A stretch of DNA of 64,000 bases, from positions 1,397,795-1,461,794 of the forward strand of contig NZ_JQMW01000011.1 in the NCBI RefSeq assembly GCF_000744935.1, written 5' to 3'. Below the pieces are notes generated by a model. The model saw only the letters and a program-made list of their open reading frames with translations, did no database searches and was not told the origin of the DNA. The first letter of the stretch is position 1; every line of letters starts with the position of its first letter. This DNA comes from Clostridium sp. KNHs214. Lineage in GTDB: Bacteria > Bacillota > Clostridia > Clostridiales > Clostridiaceae. This document shows positions 8,066 to 22,043 of this stretch, one piece after another. Both the position numbers and the translations under genes were made by a program.

Positions 8066-9226
8066 GTGAAAATAATAAAGAATGGCCAAATAATAATTAA
8101 GGATAAAGTCTTAAAAAATAAAGTATTGGTTTTTAAAAGGAAGATTTTAGATATAATAGATGAAGAAAATTTACAACAGTATATAAATAAAAATAATATA
8201 AAAAAAGATGAGATTATGGATGCTCAAGGCAATTATATTTCTCCAGGATTTATAGACATACATGTTCATGGTTGTGGGGGTAGTGATACCATGGACGGAA
8301 CTTTAGAAGATATAGAAACCATAAGTGAAAATGTGTGCAAAAATGGAGTGACAGCGTTCTTACCTACTACCATGACTATGGCTAAGGAAAAAATCTACAA
8401 AGCACTAAATGCAATAAGAGAAAGTATGAGTAACATAGGTAAGGGGTCTAGAGTTCTGGGTGCACACATGGAGGGGCCTTTTATAAATCCAAAATACAAG
8501 GGTGCACAAAATGAAAGATACATAGAAAAGCCTGATTATAATTTTATTAAAGACTATTTAGACACAATAAAAATAATAACTTTGTCACCGGAAATGGATG
8601 AGAAATATGAGTTTATAAAAAGAGTTAAAAGAGATACTGACATAGTATTGTCTATAGGACATACAGATGCTACTTATGAACAGGCCATTGAAGCTATGGA
8701 GTTAGGAATTAGTCATGGAACACATACATTTAATGCTATGACACCACTACATCATAGAAAACCAGGAGTTGTAGGAGCAATAATGAACAGTGATGTTACT
8801 TGTGAATTGATAGCAGATAAAATACACATACATCCAGGTGCTTTTAATGTTCTTATAAATATAAAGGGTTTTAACAAAGTGGTATTAATTACAGACTGTA
8901 TGAGAGCAGGAAATTTAAATGATGGTATATATGATCTGGGAGGACAGAAGGTAATAGTAAAGGAGAATTCTGCGAGGTTGGAAGATGGTACGTTAGCCGG
9001 GAGTATTTTGAATTTAAACAATGGAATAAAGAATATATTTAAAAATACAAATTTAAAAATACAAGAAGTAGTAGCAATGGCTAGTATAAACCCAGCTAGA
9101 GTTATAGGCGTAGATGACAGAAAGGGAAGTATAGAAATAGGAAAGGATGCAGATGTGACTATTTTTGATGAAGAATTTAATATTAGGACTACTATAGTTG
9201 AAGGTATAGTGGTTTTTAAGGCATAG
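8066..9226 (+). CDS. nagA: N-acetylglucosamine-6-phosphate deacetylase
   Basis: An amidohydrolase of about 386 residues that converts GlcNAc-6-P to GlcN-6-P and acetate. Visible motifs are the metal-site DIHVHGCGG, GAHMEGPFINPKYKGAQ, the histidine-rich HTFNAMTPLHHRKPG and the catalytic-aspartate segment VLITDCMRAG, all in the standard order. The GTG at 8066 is preferred because GGGAG lies eight bases ahead; an ATG at 8051, directly after the nagR stop, would add five residues. It is co-directional with nagR (upstream) and nagB (104 bp downstream), so the three form one amino-sugar catabolic unit. Confidence 0.93.
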   Translation: MKIIKNGQIIIKDKVLKNKVLVFKRKILDIIDEENLQQYINKNNIKKDEIMDAQGNYISPGFIDIHVHGCGGSDTMDGTLEDIETISENVCKNGVTAFLPTTMTMAKEKIYKALNAIRESMSNIGKGSRVLGAHMEGPFINPKYKGAQNERYIEKPDYNFIKDYLDTIKIITLSPEMDEKYEFIKRVKRDTDIVLSIGHTDATYEQAIEAMELGISHGTHTFNAMTPLHHRKPGVVGAIMNSDVTCELIADKIHIHPGAFNVLINIKGFNKVVLITDCMRAGNLNDGIYDLGGQKVIVKENSARLEDGTLAGSILNLNNGIKNIFKNTNLKIQEVVAMASINPARVIGVDDRKGSIEIGKDADVTIFDEEFNIRTTIVEGIVVFKA

Positions 9227-9330
9227 TTTATAAATTACAAGTTAAAGTACAAGTAGTAAATAAAAATACGATTAAGATTGTAGAGCTATAAAAGTTGAAT
9301 AACTAATATAAAGGAGTAGTGAAATAAAGT

Positions 9331-10077
9331 ATGAGGATAATAATTGTGGAGAATTATGAAGAAATGAGCAAAAAAGCAGCTATAATGATGGCAAGTCATG
9401 TTATATTAAAGCCTAATAGTATACTAGGGTTAGCAACAGGCAGTACCCCAATAGGTATGTATAATGAATTAATTAATATGTATAAGAATGGAGAAGTGGA
9501 TTTTTCTAGTGTAAAGACTTTCAACTTAGATGAATATTATGGTTTAGAAAAAAAGAATGAACAAAGTTACCACTATTATATGAATAAAAATTTGTTTAAT
9601 CATATAAATGTAGGAGAAGAAAATATTAATATACCTAATGGTATGACAGAAAATATAGAAAGAGAATGTTTTGAGTATGATAAAAGAATAGAAGAAGCCG
9701 GTGGCATAGATATTCAAGTATTAGGTATAGGTGGAAATGGACACATAGGATTTAATGAACCTAATGATACATTCGAAGCTGAAACACATTTAGTTAAATT
9801 AGATGAAAAAACAATAAAAGATAATTCAAGATTTTTTAACTCTATGGATGAGGTTCCTACAACAGCAGTAAGCATGGGAATAAAGACAATAATGATGTCT
9901 AAAAAGGTTATATTATTAGCAAATGGAAAAGGAAAGGCAGCGGCTATAAGAAAAACCATAGAGGGTAAAATAACTCCAGAGGTACCAGCTTCAATTCTTC
10001 AATTGCATAAAGATGTAACATTTATAATTGATAAGGAAGCTGCTAGTGAGTTAAGTGGAATGGAATATAATCACTAA
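9331..10077 (+). CDS. nagB: glucosamine-6-phosphate deaminase
   Basis: A 248-residue enzyme that isomerises and deaminates GlcN-6-P to fructose-6-P and ammonia, feeding amino sugars into glycolysis. The family motifs are complete: GLATGSTPIGMY (phosphate loop), FNLDEYYGL and GIGGNGHIGFNEP. The length matches the short monomeric type of Gram-positive bacteria rather than the longer hexameric enteric enzyme. AAGGAG lies ahead of the ATG at 9331. It completes the nagR-nagA-nagB set and is followed by a long palindromic repeat. Confidence 0.95.
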   Translation: MRIIIVENYEEMSKKAAIMMASHVILKPNSILGLATGSTPIGMYNELINMYKNGEVDFSSVKTFNLDEYYGLEKKNEQSYHYYMNKNLFNHINVGEENINIPNGMTENIERECFEYDKRIEEAGGIDIQVLGIGGNGHIGFNEPNDTFEAETHLVKLDEKTIKDNSRFFNSMDEVPTTAVSMGIKTIMMSKKVILLANGKGKAAAIRKTIEGKITPEVPASILQLHKDVTFIIDKEAASELSGMEYNH

Positions 10078-10095
10078 TAATATAAATTATATAAT

Positions 10096-10254
10096 TAAAC
10101 CACAAAAAGGTACAATGTAGTGAAATTATGAAATTCCTTCTCTATGACTTGCATAGGAGCTCGGAACAATAAATTTAAACAGTTCCTTTGTCTCTTATGC
10201 AAGTCATTACAGAGAAAATTCATAATTCAAGTAATGTGATACTTTTTGTGGGAT
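10096..10254. repeat. MITE-like palindrome, CCACAAAAAGGTA family, empty copy
   Basis: This ~160-bp imperfect palindrome has ends CCACAAAAAGGTA and TACTTTTTGTGG, with inner arms TATGACTTGCATA and TTATGCAAGTCATTACAGAG. The loop contains a single TAAATTTAA. A second copy at 45832-46138 carries a 136-bp insertion at exactly this loop sequence. It directly follows nagB and may also work as its transcription terminator. Confidence 0.85.
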
Positions 10255-10499
10255 AATCATTATATTGTAAAACCTTGCGGTATAGTTTAGTAGAATGCGA
10301 ATTAAAGCAAAAGCTTTTACAAAGTAGCCTGGTGTATCAATACTAGATATATTGAGAAAAACCTAGAAATAATCCGAAAAAGGAGTTTAATTTTAATTAT
10401 TAAAGTATTGAATGCGTAAACACATGAAATATTATGATAAAATATCACTTGTCGCTAAGAAACGACAGGAAAATCTAATAAAAAAGATTTTATAAAAAA

Positions 10500-10528
10500 T
10501 TGACAAGGTCGAGTTTAAGTGGTATAAT
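10500..10528 (+). promoter_or_regulatory. rRNA operon 1 promoter
   Basis: TTGACA (10500-10505), a 17-bp spacer and TATAAT (10523-10528) make a consensus vegetative promoter about 100 bp before 16S. Downstream are a small hairpin (GTCGCTTAAAACGAC) and a boxA-like TGGTCTTTGAAAAT near 10557, as expected for rRNA antitermination. Confidence 0.85.
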
Positions 10529-10630
10529 AAAAGAAGTCGCTTAAAACGACAAAAGCTGGTCTTTGAAAATTAAACAGAGATAAAGATGTAAATCATAAAG
10601 TCAGTGAATTTGAGTTTGAGATTAAACTTA

Positions 10631-15355
<4,725 letters not shown>

Positions 15356-15512
15356 AAAATATAACTGACAATTAGTGATTGACAGTTGACAATTAAAAGA
15401 TTTTCCACACTGTGCAATTTTGAAAGAACAATAAAGTTCTTTTAAAGGAAACTCGCTCAGCAAAGCTGAGGAGTACTATATGTCTAAGGTCTAAAGACCT
15501 AAGAACTATAGC

Positions 15513-15631
15513 ATCTGGTGATTATGGCTTGAAGGTAACACCCCTTCCCATTCCGAACAGGACGGTTAAGCTTCAAAGCGCCGATGGTACTGCAGGGGAA
15601 GCCCTGTGGGAGAGTAGGTCGTCGCCAGGTT
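15513..15631 (+). rRNA. 5S ribosomal RNA, operon 1
   Basis: A ~119-nt 5S gene containing ATTCCGAACAGGACGGTTAAG and GGGAGAGTAGGTCGTCGCCA; the ends are estimated from the terminal pairing. It follows 23S by about 157 bp and precedes tRNA-Phe by about four bases. Confidence 0.93.
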
Positions 15632-15635
15632 ATTT

Positions 15636-15711
<76 letters not shown>

Positions 15712-15712
15712 A

Positions 15713-15741
15713 AACCCTTAGATTTATCTAAGGGTTTTTTG
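15713..15741 (+). terminator. terminator of rRNA operon 1
   Basis: The stem AACCCTTAGAT/ATCTAAGGGTT is followed by a T-run directly after the CCA of tRNA-Phe. This is a typical strong intrinsic terminator. Confidence 0.88.
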
Positions 15742-15929
15742 TTGTATAAAAAAGCTAATAAGCTGATATTTTTTATATAACAAAACAAGGGAAATTAAAG
15801 GTGAATATAGGTTTAAAAGGTAAAGAGAGTTTTGAAAGGTAAAGGAAGTTTTAAAAAGGTTTTTAGAGTATATAAAATGTAAAAGAAAACTCCTTTTAGT
15901 AAATGTAGTGAGCGGCTAAAAGTAATCAC

Positions 15930-15991
15930 TTAGGTATATGAAAAGAAATAACAAGTCAAATATACTAGCATAATGACTTGTTATTTGCCTA
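15930..15991. repeat. MITE-like palindrome, AACAAGTCA family, short copy
   Basis: Only the two terminal arms remain (AAATAACAAGTCAAATATAC and ATGACTTGTTATTTGCCTA), giving a 62-bp hairpin without the ~90-bp middle of the longer copies at 4353 and 53518. The rest of the gap between tRNA-Phe and the chemoreceptor gene shows only the rRNA terminator and AT-rich sequence. Confidence 0.75.
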
Positions 15992-16032
15992 TAGCTTATT
16001 AAAAGGAGTTTAGATGTAATGAGTTAAAGTTA

Positions 16033-17565
16033 TTAAATTTTTATAATATCATTGATTTTGTGAGCCACGTTTTTGAGGTTTTCTGCATTACTAGATAATT
16101 CCTCGCTGGTTGCGGCGGTTTCAGTTACTGAGTCAGATATGGTTTTAAACTTATTTATGACATTTTCAGTTGTAGTAGATATTTCTTTATTGAAATTCAC
16201 AACATTGTTAGTTTCACATACCATAGATTTTGTGAATTCATCTATTGAATGTATATCCTTATTAGATGATTTCAATTGTTCAACCATATTATTAAGACTG
16301 GCCACTGTAGTGCTTAGTATGCTATTACCGTTTTTAATTTTATCATTATTACCTATCATGTGATCTTCTACTTCTTGAATGTGTATTTTTAATTCACTTA
16401 TAATTTTTTCTACATCTTCAAGAGAAGCTTTAGTATTTTCAGCTAACTTTCTTATTTCATCTGCCACTACAGCAAAACCATTTCCTAAATCTCCAGCTCT
16501 TGCTGCCTCAATTGAAGCATTTAATGCTAATAAATTAGTTTGCTCAGAAATATTTCTAATAATTAATAGTATATTATCCACTTCAGCAGATTTTTGTTGA
16601 AGTATATTTGTAGAATCTAAAGTTACATTTATACTTGAAGCAATTTCTTGTATTATATCTAAAGTTTGTCCTAAAGATTTTTGATTTTCATTAGATACTT
16701 CAATAAGTTTTGATGATGTTTCGCTAGTACTGCTTATATTAGAGGATATGCTCTTGGTATTTTCAAGAAAATTGTTTAGTATAGATATATTTCTTGAGGT
16801 TTTATCTAATATACTTTTAGAATCTTCTGTTAAAGTATAACCTGTATTAGCTATATTTTGAATAGAAAGACTTTCTTGACTTGCAATATCAGCTAAAACT
16901 TTGCTAGATTCAAGGATGGATTTTGAGCAGTCAGAGGATTCGTCTAGTATATTCTTCATGTTATTACGTTCTATTGTTAGTTCGTTTTCATTTTCATCTA
17001 TTTTTTTCAACAGATTAGCAGCAAAGTAGGCAAATGCATAAATGCCCAATAAGGTTAATATAACAGTTATTGCTCTTATAAGTAATTCTGAAGTACGTAG
17101 ATTTCCCTGAGGAAGAATGCTGGAATTAAATTTCCAAACAAGTGATACACTTATCACTGCCATTATGATAGAGGTTGTTAACATTTTTAAGTCTAAAAAC
17201 AGTGCTCCTAGTATTACAAAATAAAATATAAACCACCACAAATCTTTAGATGGAATTGTAAAAGTTAAATATAAATAGTGTACATATGTAATTATAAGTA
17301 TTGCTACTTTTAAAAACTTAAAGTTTTTTTGTATCAATACTCCTTCTTTTATGGTGATTTTATACATTGAAAATAGTACGGATATTTCTACAAGGGTTAA
17401 AATACCTAACTTAATCAATGTAGGCCATTTTAGTTGTTCGTTTATTCCGAATTTTTTTAAAAATGTAAAAAAAATCAGAGAAAGTATACAACTAAGAGAA
17501 TAAATTAGTATTACAAATTTTAACGTATCTTTCTGATATGAAATTATAGTTTTTTCATTTTTCAT
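16033..17565 (-). CDS. methyl-accepting chemotaxis-type transducer with polytopic membrane N-terminus
   Basis: A 510-residue protein. Residues ~15-200 hold about six membrane helices with no sizeable extracytoplasmic loop and no evident HAMP domain. The rest is a long coiled-coil cytoplasmic signalling domain whose hairpin tip ([20 protein letters not shown], then [16 protein letters not shown]) is the canonical receptor-CheW/CheA contact region. It probably senses something in or at the membrane, such as membrane state, an intramembrane ligand or energy level; this is inference. The ATG at 17565 follows AAAGGATG; a TTG directly before it is possible. No chemotaxis genes are adjacent. Confidence 0.88.
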   Translation of the reverse strand: MKNEKTIISYQKDTLKFVILIYSLSCILSLIFFTFLKKFGINEQLKWPTLIKLGILTLVEISVLFSMYKITIKEGVLIQKNFKFLKVAILIITYVHYLYLTFTIPSKDLWWFIFYFVILGALFLDLKMLTTSIIMAVISVSLVWKFNSSILPQGNLRTSELLIRAITVILTLLGIYAFAYFAANLLKKIDENENELTIERNNMKNILDESSDCSKSILESSKVLADIASQESLSIQNIANTGYTLTEDSKSILDKTSRNISILNNFLENTKSISSNISSTSETSSKLIEVSNENQKSLGQTLDIIQEIASSINVTLDSTNILQQKSAEVDNILLIIRNISEQTNLLALNASIEAARAGDLGNGFAVVADEIRKLAENTKASLEDVEKIISELKIHIQEVEDHMIGNNDKIKNGNSILSTTVASLNNMVEQLKSSNKDIHSIDEFTKSMVCETNNVVNFNKEISTTTENVINKFKTISDSVTETAATSEELSSNAENLKNVAHKINDIIKI

Positions 17566-17808
17566 CAATTTACATCCTTTCTTTATTTATTAATATTAAT
17601 AACAACAAACAATAGTATTATCGTATAACATTATAAAAAATTTAACGATTTTGCAATATAATAGTAGATTTATGAGAAGTTAATATAGTTATTGAATAAT
17701 ATTGAAAAAATTGATAATATATTTTTAAAAGGTATATTTAGTTTAATTAAATATTTAGTCTAAACAATAAGTATACTAATTTAAAATAGACGAATGGGAG
17801 TGACATAT

Positions 17809-18819
17809 ATGGGGTTTAGAAACGTAAATATCATAGGCACAGGGGTGTACCATCCAAAAAAAAGGGTAGGAAACGAATTTTTTATCAAACATTTTGACAA
17901 TAAAGATATAGACATAAGGGCACTTTTAGATAATTTGGGTAGGAAATATAGATACGTAATAGATAATAACAAAGAAAACGCATTAACTATGGCTCTAGAA
18001 GCTTCTAAGGATGCGTTAAAAAGTGCAAATATATCACCGGAACAATTGGACATGATAATATTTTCATCAGATACGCCAGAATATTTAACACCATCTAATG
18101 CATTGATAATAAATAAAGAATTAAATGCTAATAATGCTCATATAGTATATGATTTAAATTCTAATTGTGTAGGAATGGTTGTTGCATTAGATCAAGCATC
18201 TAGAATGATGAAAACAAACGATGATATAAAATACTGTTTGGTATGTGGCGGATTATATGTGTCTTCAATAGCCAGAGAAGATTGTAAGTATACATATCCT
18301 GCTTCTGGAGATGCTGGGGCAGCTCTTATACTAGAAGCTAAAGAGGAAGAAACTCTTAGAGGAATATTAGATTCAAAATACACTACTGTTTCTAAATATT
18401 ATGATACAATAGTATCTCCAGCCTGTGGCATGACAAAAGCTAGGTGTAATGATGTAGGGGAATATGAAAAAAAGCAAAGATGGAGAGGATTTCATTTAGA
18501 TTTCTTTGCTCCCGAATGGGCTAAAGCAATTGAATATTTTTCAGAAAAGTTTGATTTTACCATTGATGATATAGAACTTTTCTTGTTATCTCAATATTCA
18601 AAGCAATTTATTATTGAAACTGCAAAGTATTTAAATATAGAAAATTATAGCGATAAATTTACTTATATTGGAGATAAATATGGATATACTGGCACTACTA
18701 GTCCAATAGTAGCTTTTCATCATGCAATTAAAGATAAGGATATGCCTAAAGGATCTAAAGCAGTATTTTGCTCTGTAGGGGCAGGAGTTGCCATGTGCTC
18801 AGTACTTTATGAGTTTTAA
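17809..18819 (+). CDS. KAS III-like (FabH-family) thiolase-fold protein, atypical active site
   Basis: The 336-residue protein is the usual length for 3-oxoacyl-ACP synthase III and aligns throughout: N-terminal IIGTGVYHPKKRV, nucleophile segment DLNSNCVGMVVALDQA with the cysteine in place, and C-terminal GAGVAMCSVLYEF. The catalytic histidine segment normally read HQAN is SQYS here, and the GNTSAAS asparagine segment reads GYTGTTS, so two of the Cys-His-Asn triad residues are missing. A housekeeping fatty-acid initiation role is therefore unlikely. Acyl transfer or a specialised condensation is possible. The ATG at 17809 has GGGAG eight bases upstream and is preferred over 17794. It stands alone, so context gives no substrate. 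Confidence 0.78.
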   Translation: MGFRNVNIIGTGVYHPKKRVGNEFFIKHFDNKDIDIRALLDNLGRKYRYVIDNNKENALTMALEASKDALKSANISPEQLDMIIFSSDTPEYLTPSNALIINKELNANNAHIVYDLNSNCVGMVVALDQASRMMKTNDDIKYCLVCGGLYVSSIAREDCKYTYPASGDAGAALILEAKEEETLRGILDSKYTTVSKYYDTIVSPACGMTKARCNDVGEYEKKQRWRGFHLDFFAPEWAKAIEYFSEKFDFTIDDIELFLLSQYSKQFIIETAKYLNIENYSDKFTYIGDKYGYTGTTSPIVAFHHAIKDKDMPKGSKAVFCSVGAGVAMCSVLYEF

Positions 18820-18911
18820 TGTGGACAACTTATAAGGGAAATTTTTATATACTATTGAATATTTTGACTTTTTGTGGTATTCTTAGATTGTAAAATTGAA
18901 AAAATGAAAAT

Positions 18912-19056
18912 TTAGGTTATTAATATTAAAAGGGAAATTGGTGAAAATCCAATACAGCCCCCGCTACTGTAAGAGGGACGAAAGTTGACTACGCCACTGT
19001 ATTATACGGGAAGGCCAACAAGTAGAGAGAACTCAAGTCAGGAGACCTGCCTAAGA
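18912..19056 (+). promoter_or_regulatory. cobalamin (AdoCbl) riboswitch
   Basis: The aptamer core is clear: GGGAAATTGGTGAAAATCC, then ACAGCCCCCGCTACTGTAA, a variable arm, and the closing GTCAGGAGACCTGCCT. This conserved order is the class I cobalamin riboswitch. A terminator follows at 19154-19179, and cbiM lies 237 bp downstream of the aptamer. Expected behaviour is premature termination when cobalamin is abundant, shutting off cobalt import and possibly the tetrapyrrole genes further on. Confidence 0.95.
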
Positions 19057-19153
19057 TTTTAAAGTGTGCCTTCGGAGGGAAGAGACTACTTATAATTTAT
19101 TGTATAATTTTAATGGATTAATTCTGTTAAATAGATGATTATAAGAAAAAATT

Positions 19154-19180
19154 CCCTAACCTATTGGTTAGGGTTTTTTA
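19154..19180 (+). terminator. intrinsic terminator of the cobalamin riboswitch
   Basis: A perfect 8-bp stem (CCCTAACC, 19154-19161, and GGTTAGGG, 19166-19173) with a TATT loop and a TTTTTT run lies about 100 bp after the aptamer and ahead of cbiM. It is the likely expression platform. Confidence 0.88.
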
Positions 19181-19292
19181 TTTGTGTGCATCTTCCCACC
19201 TCAATTATTAAATATATTTATTAGCTCTGTCTACTATTTAAATCCTGTGATTTATTTAAAATAAATATAAAAAATTAAGAGGGGGATATAAA

Positions 19293-20027
19293 ATGCGTAA
19301 AGAAAAATTTGAATTAGCTGCAGCTTTTGCATTACTAGCAGTTATAACGCCTTCCACTGTACAAGCTATGCATATAATGGAGGGATTTTTGCCAGCAAAA
19401 TGGTGTATTTTCTGGGCTATAGTTACAATACCATTTTTAATAATGGGAATTAAAAATTTAAACAAGATATTTAAAGAACAGCCTAACAAAAAGATTTTAA
19501 TTGCTTTAGCTGGAGGATTTGTCTTTGTGCTATCTGCTTTAAAGATACCTTCGGTTACAGGAAGTTGTTCACATCCAACAGGAGTAGGGCTTGGAGCAAT
19601 TTTATTTGGACCTACAATTATGAGTGTACTAGGCATAATAGTTTTGTTATTTCAATCATTATTACTTGCCCATGGTGGACTAACTACATTAGGTGCAAAT
19701 ACATTTTCTATGGCAATAGTAGGACCTTTAGTATCTTATGCAATATTTAAACTTTTAAAGAAAAATAATGTTAAGACATCAACTTGCGTATTTTTCGCAG
19801 CAGCGTTAGGAGATTTAGCTACATATGTGGTTACAGCTACTCAGTTATCTATAGCTTTTCCAGCTACGTCAGGAGGCATAGGGGCTTCACTTGTAAAATT
19901 CCTAGGAATTTTTGCAGTAACTCAAATACCTTTAGCTATAGCAGAGGGACTTTTAACTACTGTAGTTTACAACCTACTTTTAGATTATAAACGTGAAGGG
20001 GTGTTAAAAGATGAAAGCATCAACTAA
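19293..20027 (+). CDS. cbiM: cobalt ECF transporter substrate-binding membrane protein CbiM
   Basis: The 244-residue polytopic protein has an N-terminal signal-like segment ending STVQA, followed by MHIMEGFLP. In the family the mature N-terminus MHIxEG forms the Co2+ site, so cleavage after VQA is expected. Further conserved features are [19 protein letters not shown] and [18 protein letters not shown]. It is the cobalt-specific S component of the CbiMNQO energy-coupling-factor transporter. AGAGGGGGA precedes the ATG. It is the first gene after the cobalamin riboswitch and overlaps cbiN by 17 bp. Confidence 0.95.
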   Translation: MRKEKFELAAAFALLAVITPSTVQAMHIMEGFLPAKWCIFWAIVTIPFLIMGIKNLNKIFKEQPNKKILIALAGGFVFVLSALKIPSVTGSCSHPTGVGLGAILFGPTIMSVLGIIVLLFQSLLLAHGGLTTLGANTFSMAIVGPLVSYAIFKLLKKNNVKTSTCVFFAAALGDLATYVVTATQLSIAFPATSGGIGASLVKFLGIFAVTQIPLAIAEGLLTTVVYNLLLDYKREGVLKDESIN

Positions 20028-20325
20028 TACGGGCGCTTCAACAAAAAAGAAGAATATAATTTTACTTCTAATAACATTGGCACTTATTATAACTCCATTA
20101 GTAGTAAAGAGTGGAGCAGAATTTGCAGGTGCTGATGATCAGGCAGAGGGAGCTATAACGGAAATAAATCCAGGATATAAACCATGGTTTGAAAGCATTT
20201 GGGAACCACCAAGTGGAGAAATAGAAAGTTTACTTTTCTGTGCACAAGGAGCTATAGGTGCAGGAGTTATAGGATATACATTAGGTTATTTTAAAGGAAA
20301 GAAAAAAAGTGCTTCTGATAGATAA
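20011..20325 (+). CDS. cbiN: cobalt transporter accessory protein CbiN
   Basis: A 104-residue protein with two membrane helices flanking an external loop. The loop includes [20 protein letters not shown], typical of CbiN, and the second helix ends LGYFKGKKK. CbiN helps load Co2+ into CbiM. It overlaps cbiM at its start and cbiQ at its end, consistent with translational coupling. Confidence 0.92.
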   Translation: MKASTNTGASTKKKNIILLLITLALIITPLVVKSGAEFAGADDQAEGAITEINPGYKPWFESIWEPPSGEIESLLFCAQGAIGAGVIGYTLGYFKGKKKSASDR

Positions 20326-20989
20326 ATATGCATATACAAATAGATTAAGAGATTTTAATCCTATGGCAAAATTCTTTTTTGCCATAGGAATACTAATTTT
20401 ATCCCTAAATATGAGGGATTATAGATTTAATCTATGTATTTTTCTATTTCTACTGATACTAACAGTAGGAGTTGCTGGAATTCCTTTTAAAAAATATACT
20501 AAACTCCTTTGTATTCCCATAGCTTTTTTAATTGTGAGTCTTATAACTATCTTAATATCCTGTTCTCCTAATAGAGAATTGTTTTTATGGGCACTGCCAC
20601 TGTCAAAAAATTACATAGGTATAACTAGAGATGCGATTGTTACGTGCAGACATGTGTTTTTCAGAGCTATGGCTTGTGTAGCTGCTACATATTTTATGGC
20701 ATTAACTATACCTATGAATCAACTTATAGTGGTTTTTAAAAAATTTAGATTGCCTAAGGTATTTATTGAACTTTTAATATTGATTTATAGATTTATATTT
20801 ATATTTTTAGAAGAGTGCAAGGAAATACACACTGCTCAAGAAATGAGATTTGGCTATAACAATAGAAAAAATTCTTATAAATCTCTTTCTCTTTTAATAC
20901 GATGCTTATTTGTAAGAGTTATGCTAAAACATGAAGAGTTAATTATATCATTAGAAAGTAAGCTTTATGACGGGGAGTTCAAAATGTAA
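20309..20989 (+). CDS. cbiQ: cobalt ECF transporter transmembrane protein CbiQ
   Basis: A 226-residue membrane protein with about five helices and the CbiQ/EcfT coupling segment (EECKEIHTAQEMRFGY) that docks on the ATPase. It starts with GTG at 20309 inside the end of cbiN. It supplies the transmembrane scaffold (T component) of CbiMNQO. The ATPase gene follows after an unusually long 229-bp gap filled by an intergenic hairpin repeat. Confidence 0.92.
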   Translation: MLLIDKYAYTNRLRDFNPMAKFFFAIGILILSLNMRDYRFNLCIFLFLLILTVGVAGIPFKKYTKLLCIPIAFLIVSLITILISCSPNRELFLWALPLSKNYIGITRDAIVTCRHVFFRAMACVAATYFMALTIPMNQLIVVFKKFRLPKVFIELLILIYRFIFIFLEECKEIHTAQEMRFGYNNRKNSYKSLSLLIRCLFVRVMLKHEELIISLESKLYDGEFKM

Positions 20990-21125
20990 AATTTAAGATT
21001 GAAAATTTAGAATGAAGGATAAAACTCCTTTAGGAGTTTTCATAAATTTAAATTTATGAAATTCTTTTGGAATTTCAGCCTTCATTTAACATTTTACATT
21101 CTAAATTTTAAATTAAAAATGTTTA
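20987..21125. repeat. intergenic hairpin repeat between cbiQ and cbiO
   Basis: The stretch forms a long imperfect hairpin: AAAATTTAGAATGAAGG on the left pairs with CCTTCATTTAACATTTTACA on the right. Inner AAAACTCCTTTAGGAGTTTT and AAATTTAAATTT are small palindromes. Related half-elements occur near 31640 and 49311. A solo arm of the AACAAGTCA family (GTTATTTCTTTTCATG) sits at about 21173-21195. Confidence 0.7.
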
Positions 21126-21218
21126 TTTATTTAATACAGAGCTTGAAGTTTATGTGTGAAAGTTGAGTATGTTATTTCTTTTCATGTATCTTAATGGATA
21201 AAAGAAGGTGAGGAAAAT

Positions 21219-22043
21219 ATGCTTAGGACAGAAAATTTAACCTATGTGTATGAGGATGGAACTGTAGCTTTAGATAATATTAACATAGATATGGACAAGG
21301 GAAATAAAATAGGAATAATAGGGGCCAATGGTTGTGGAAAGTCAACACTTTTTTTGAATATCATAGGAATATTAAAACCTAAAAAAGGTTCAGTAATATA
21401 TGAAGATGAAAAAATCCAATATAATAAAAAGTTTTTAAGAGAATTTAGACAAAAGGTAAGTATAGTTTTTCAAGATCCAGATAAACAAATATTTTATTCT
21501 AATGTATATGATGATGTGGCCTTTGCCCTTAGAAATTTAGACTTTCCTGAGGATATAATAAAGGAAAGGGTAGAGCATGCATTAAGAAAAACAGGAGCTT
21601 ACGAATTTAAGGAAAAACCGGTACATTTTTTAAGTTATGGTCAGAAAAAAAGAGTAGCTATGGCAGGTGTTTTAGCTATGAATAGTGATATAATATTACT
21701 GGATGAACCTACTGCAGGATTAGACCCAGTGATGACTGAAAGTGTCACTGAAATAATACATAAGTTAGGGGAAGAGGGTAAAAAGATAGTTATATCTAGC
21801 CACAACATGGATTCCATATATGACATATGCGATTATGTGTATGTGCTTAGTAAGGGAAAAGTAGTAGGAGAAGGAAGTGTAGAGGAAGTATTTACAAAGG
21901 AGGAGCTTCTTAAAGAAGCTGGTCTAAATCAGCCTTGGCTTGTGAAGCTTCACAAAAATTTGCATGTGCCTTTGTTTAAAAATGAGGAAAGTTTCTATAA
22001 ATATTGGAGGGAACAATATGGAAATAGCGGTAGTAGGAGTTAA
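21219..22043 (+). CDS. cbiO: cobalt ECF transporter ATP-binding protein CbiO
   Basis: A 274-residue ABC ATPase with Walker A GANGCGKSTLF, Q-loop VFQDPDKQIF, signature LSYGQKKRVAMAG, Walker B IILLDEPTAGLDP and the switch histidine in ISSHNMD. The Q-loop DPDKQ is characteristic of ECF-type ATPases. It powers Co2+ import with CbiMNQ. Its last 26 bp overlap the start of hemA, tying cobalt import to tetrapyrrole synthesis at the level of translation. Confidence 0.95.
   Translation: MLRTENLTYVYEDGTVALDNINIDMDKGNKIGIIGANGCGKSTLFLNIIGILKPKKGSVIYEDEKIQYNKKFLREFRQKVSIVFQDPDKQIFYSNVYDDVAFALRNLDFPEDIIKERVEHALRKTGAYEFKEKPVHFLSYGQKKRVAMAGVLAMNSDIILLDEPTAGLDPVMTESVTEIIHKLGEEGKKIVISSHNMDSIYDICDYVYVLSKGKVVGEGSVEEVFTKEELLKEAGLNQPWLVKLHKNLHVPLFKNEESFYKYWREQYGNSGSRS

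Noticed and set aside
18820..18911. A sigma-A promoter for the cobalamin riboswitch transcript
   Set aside because: TTGACT is present, but no -10 box at acceptable spacing could be defended.
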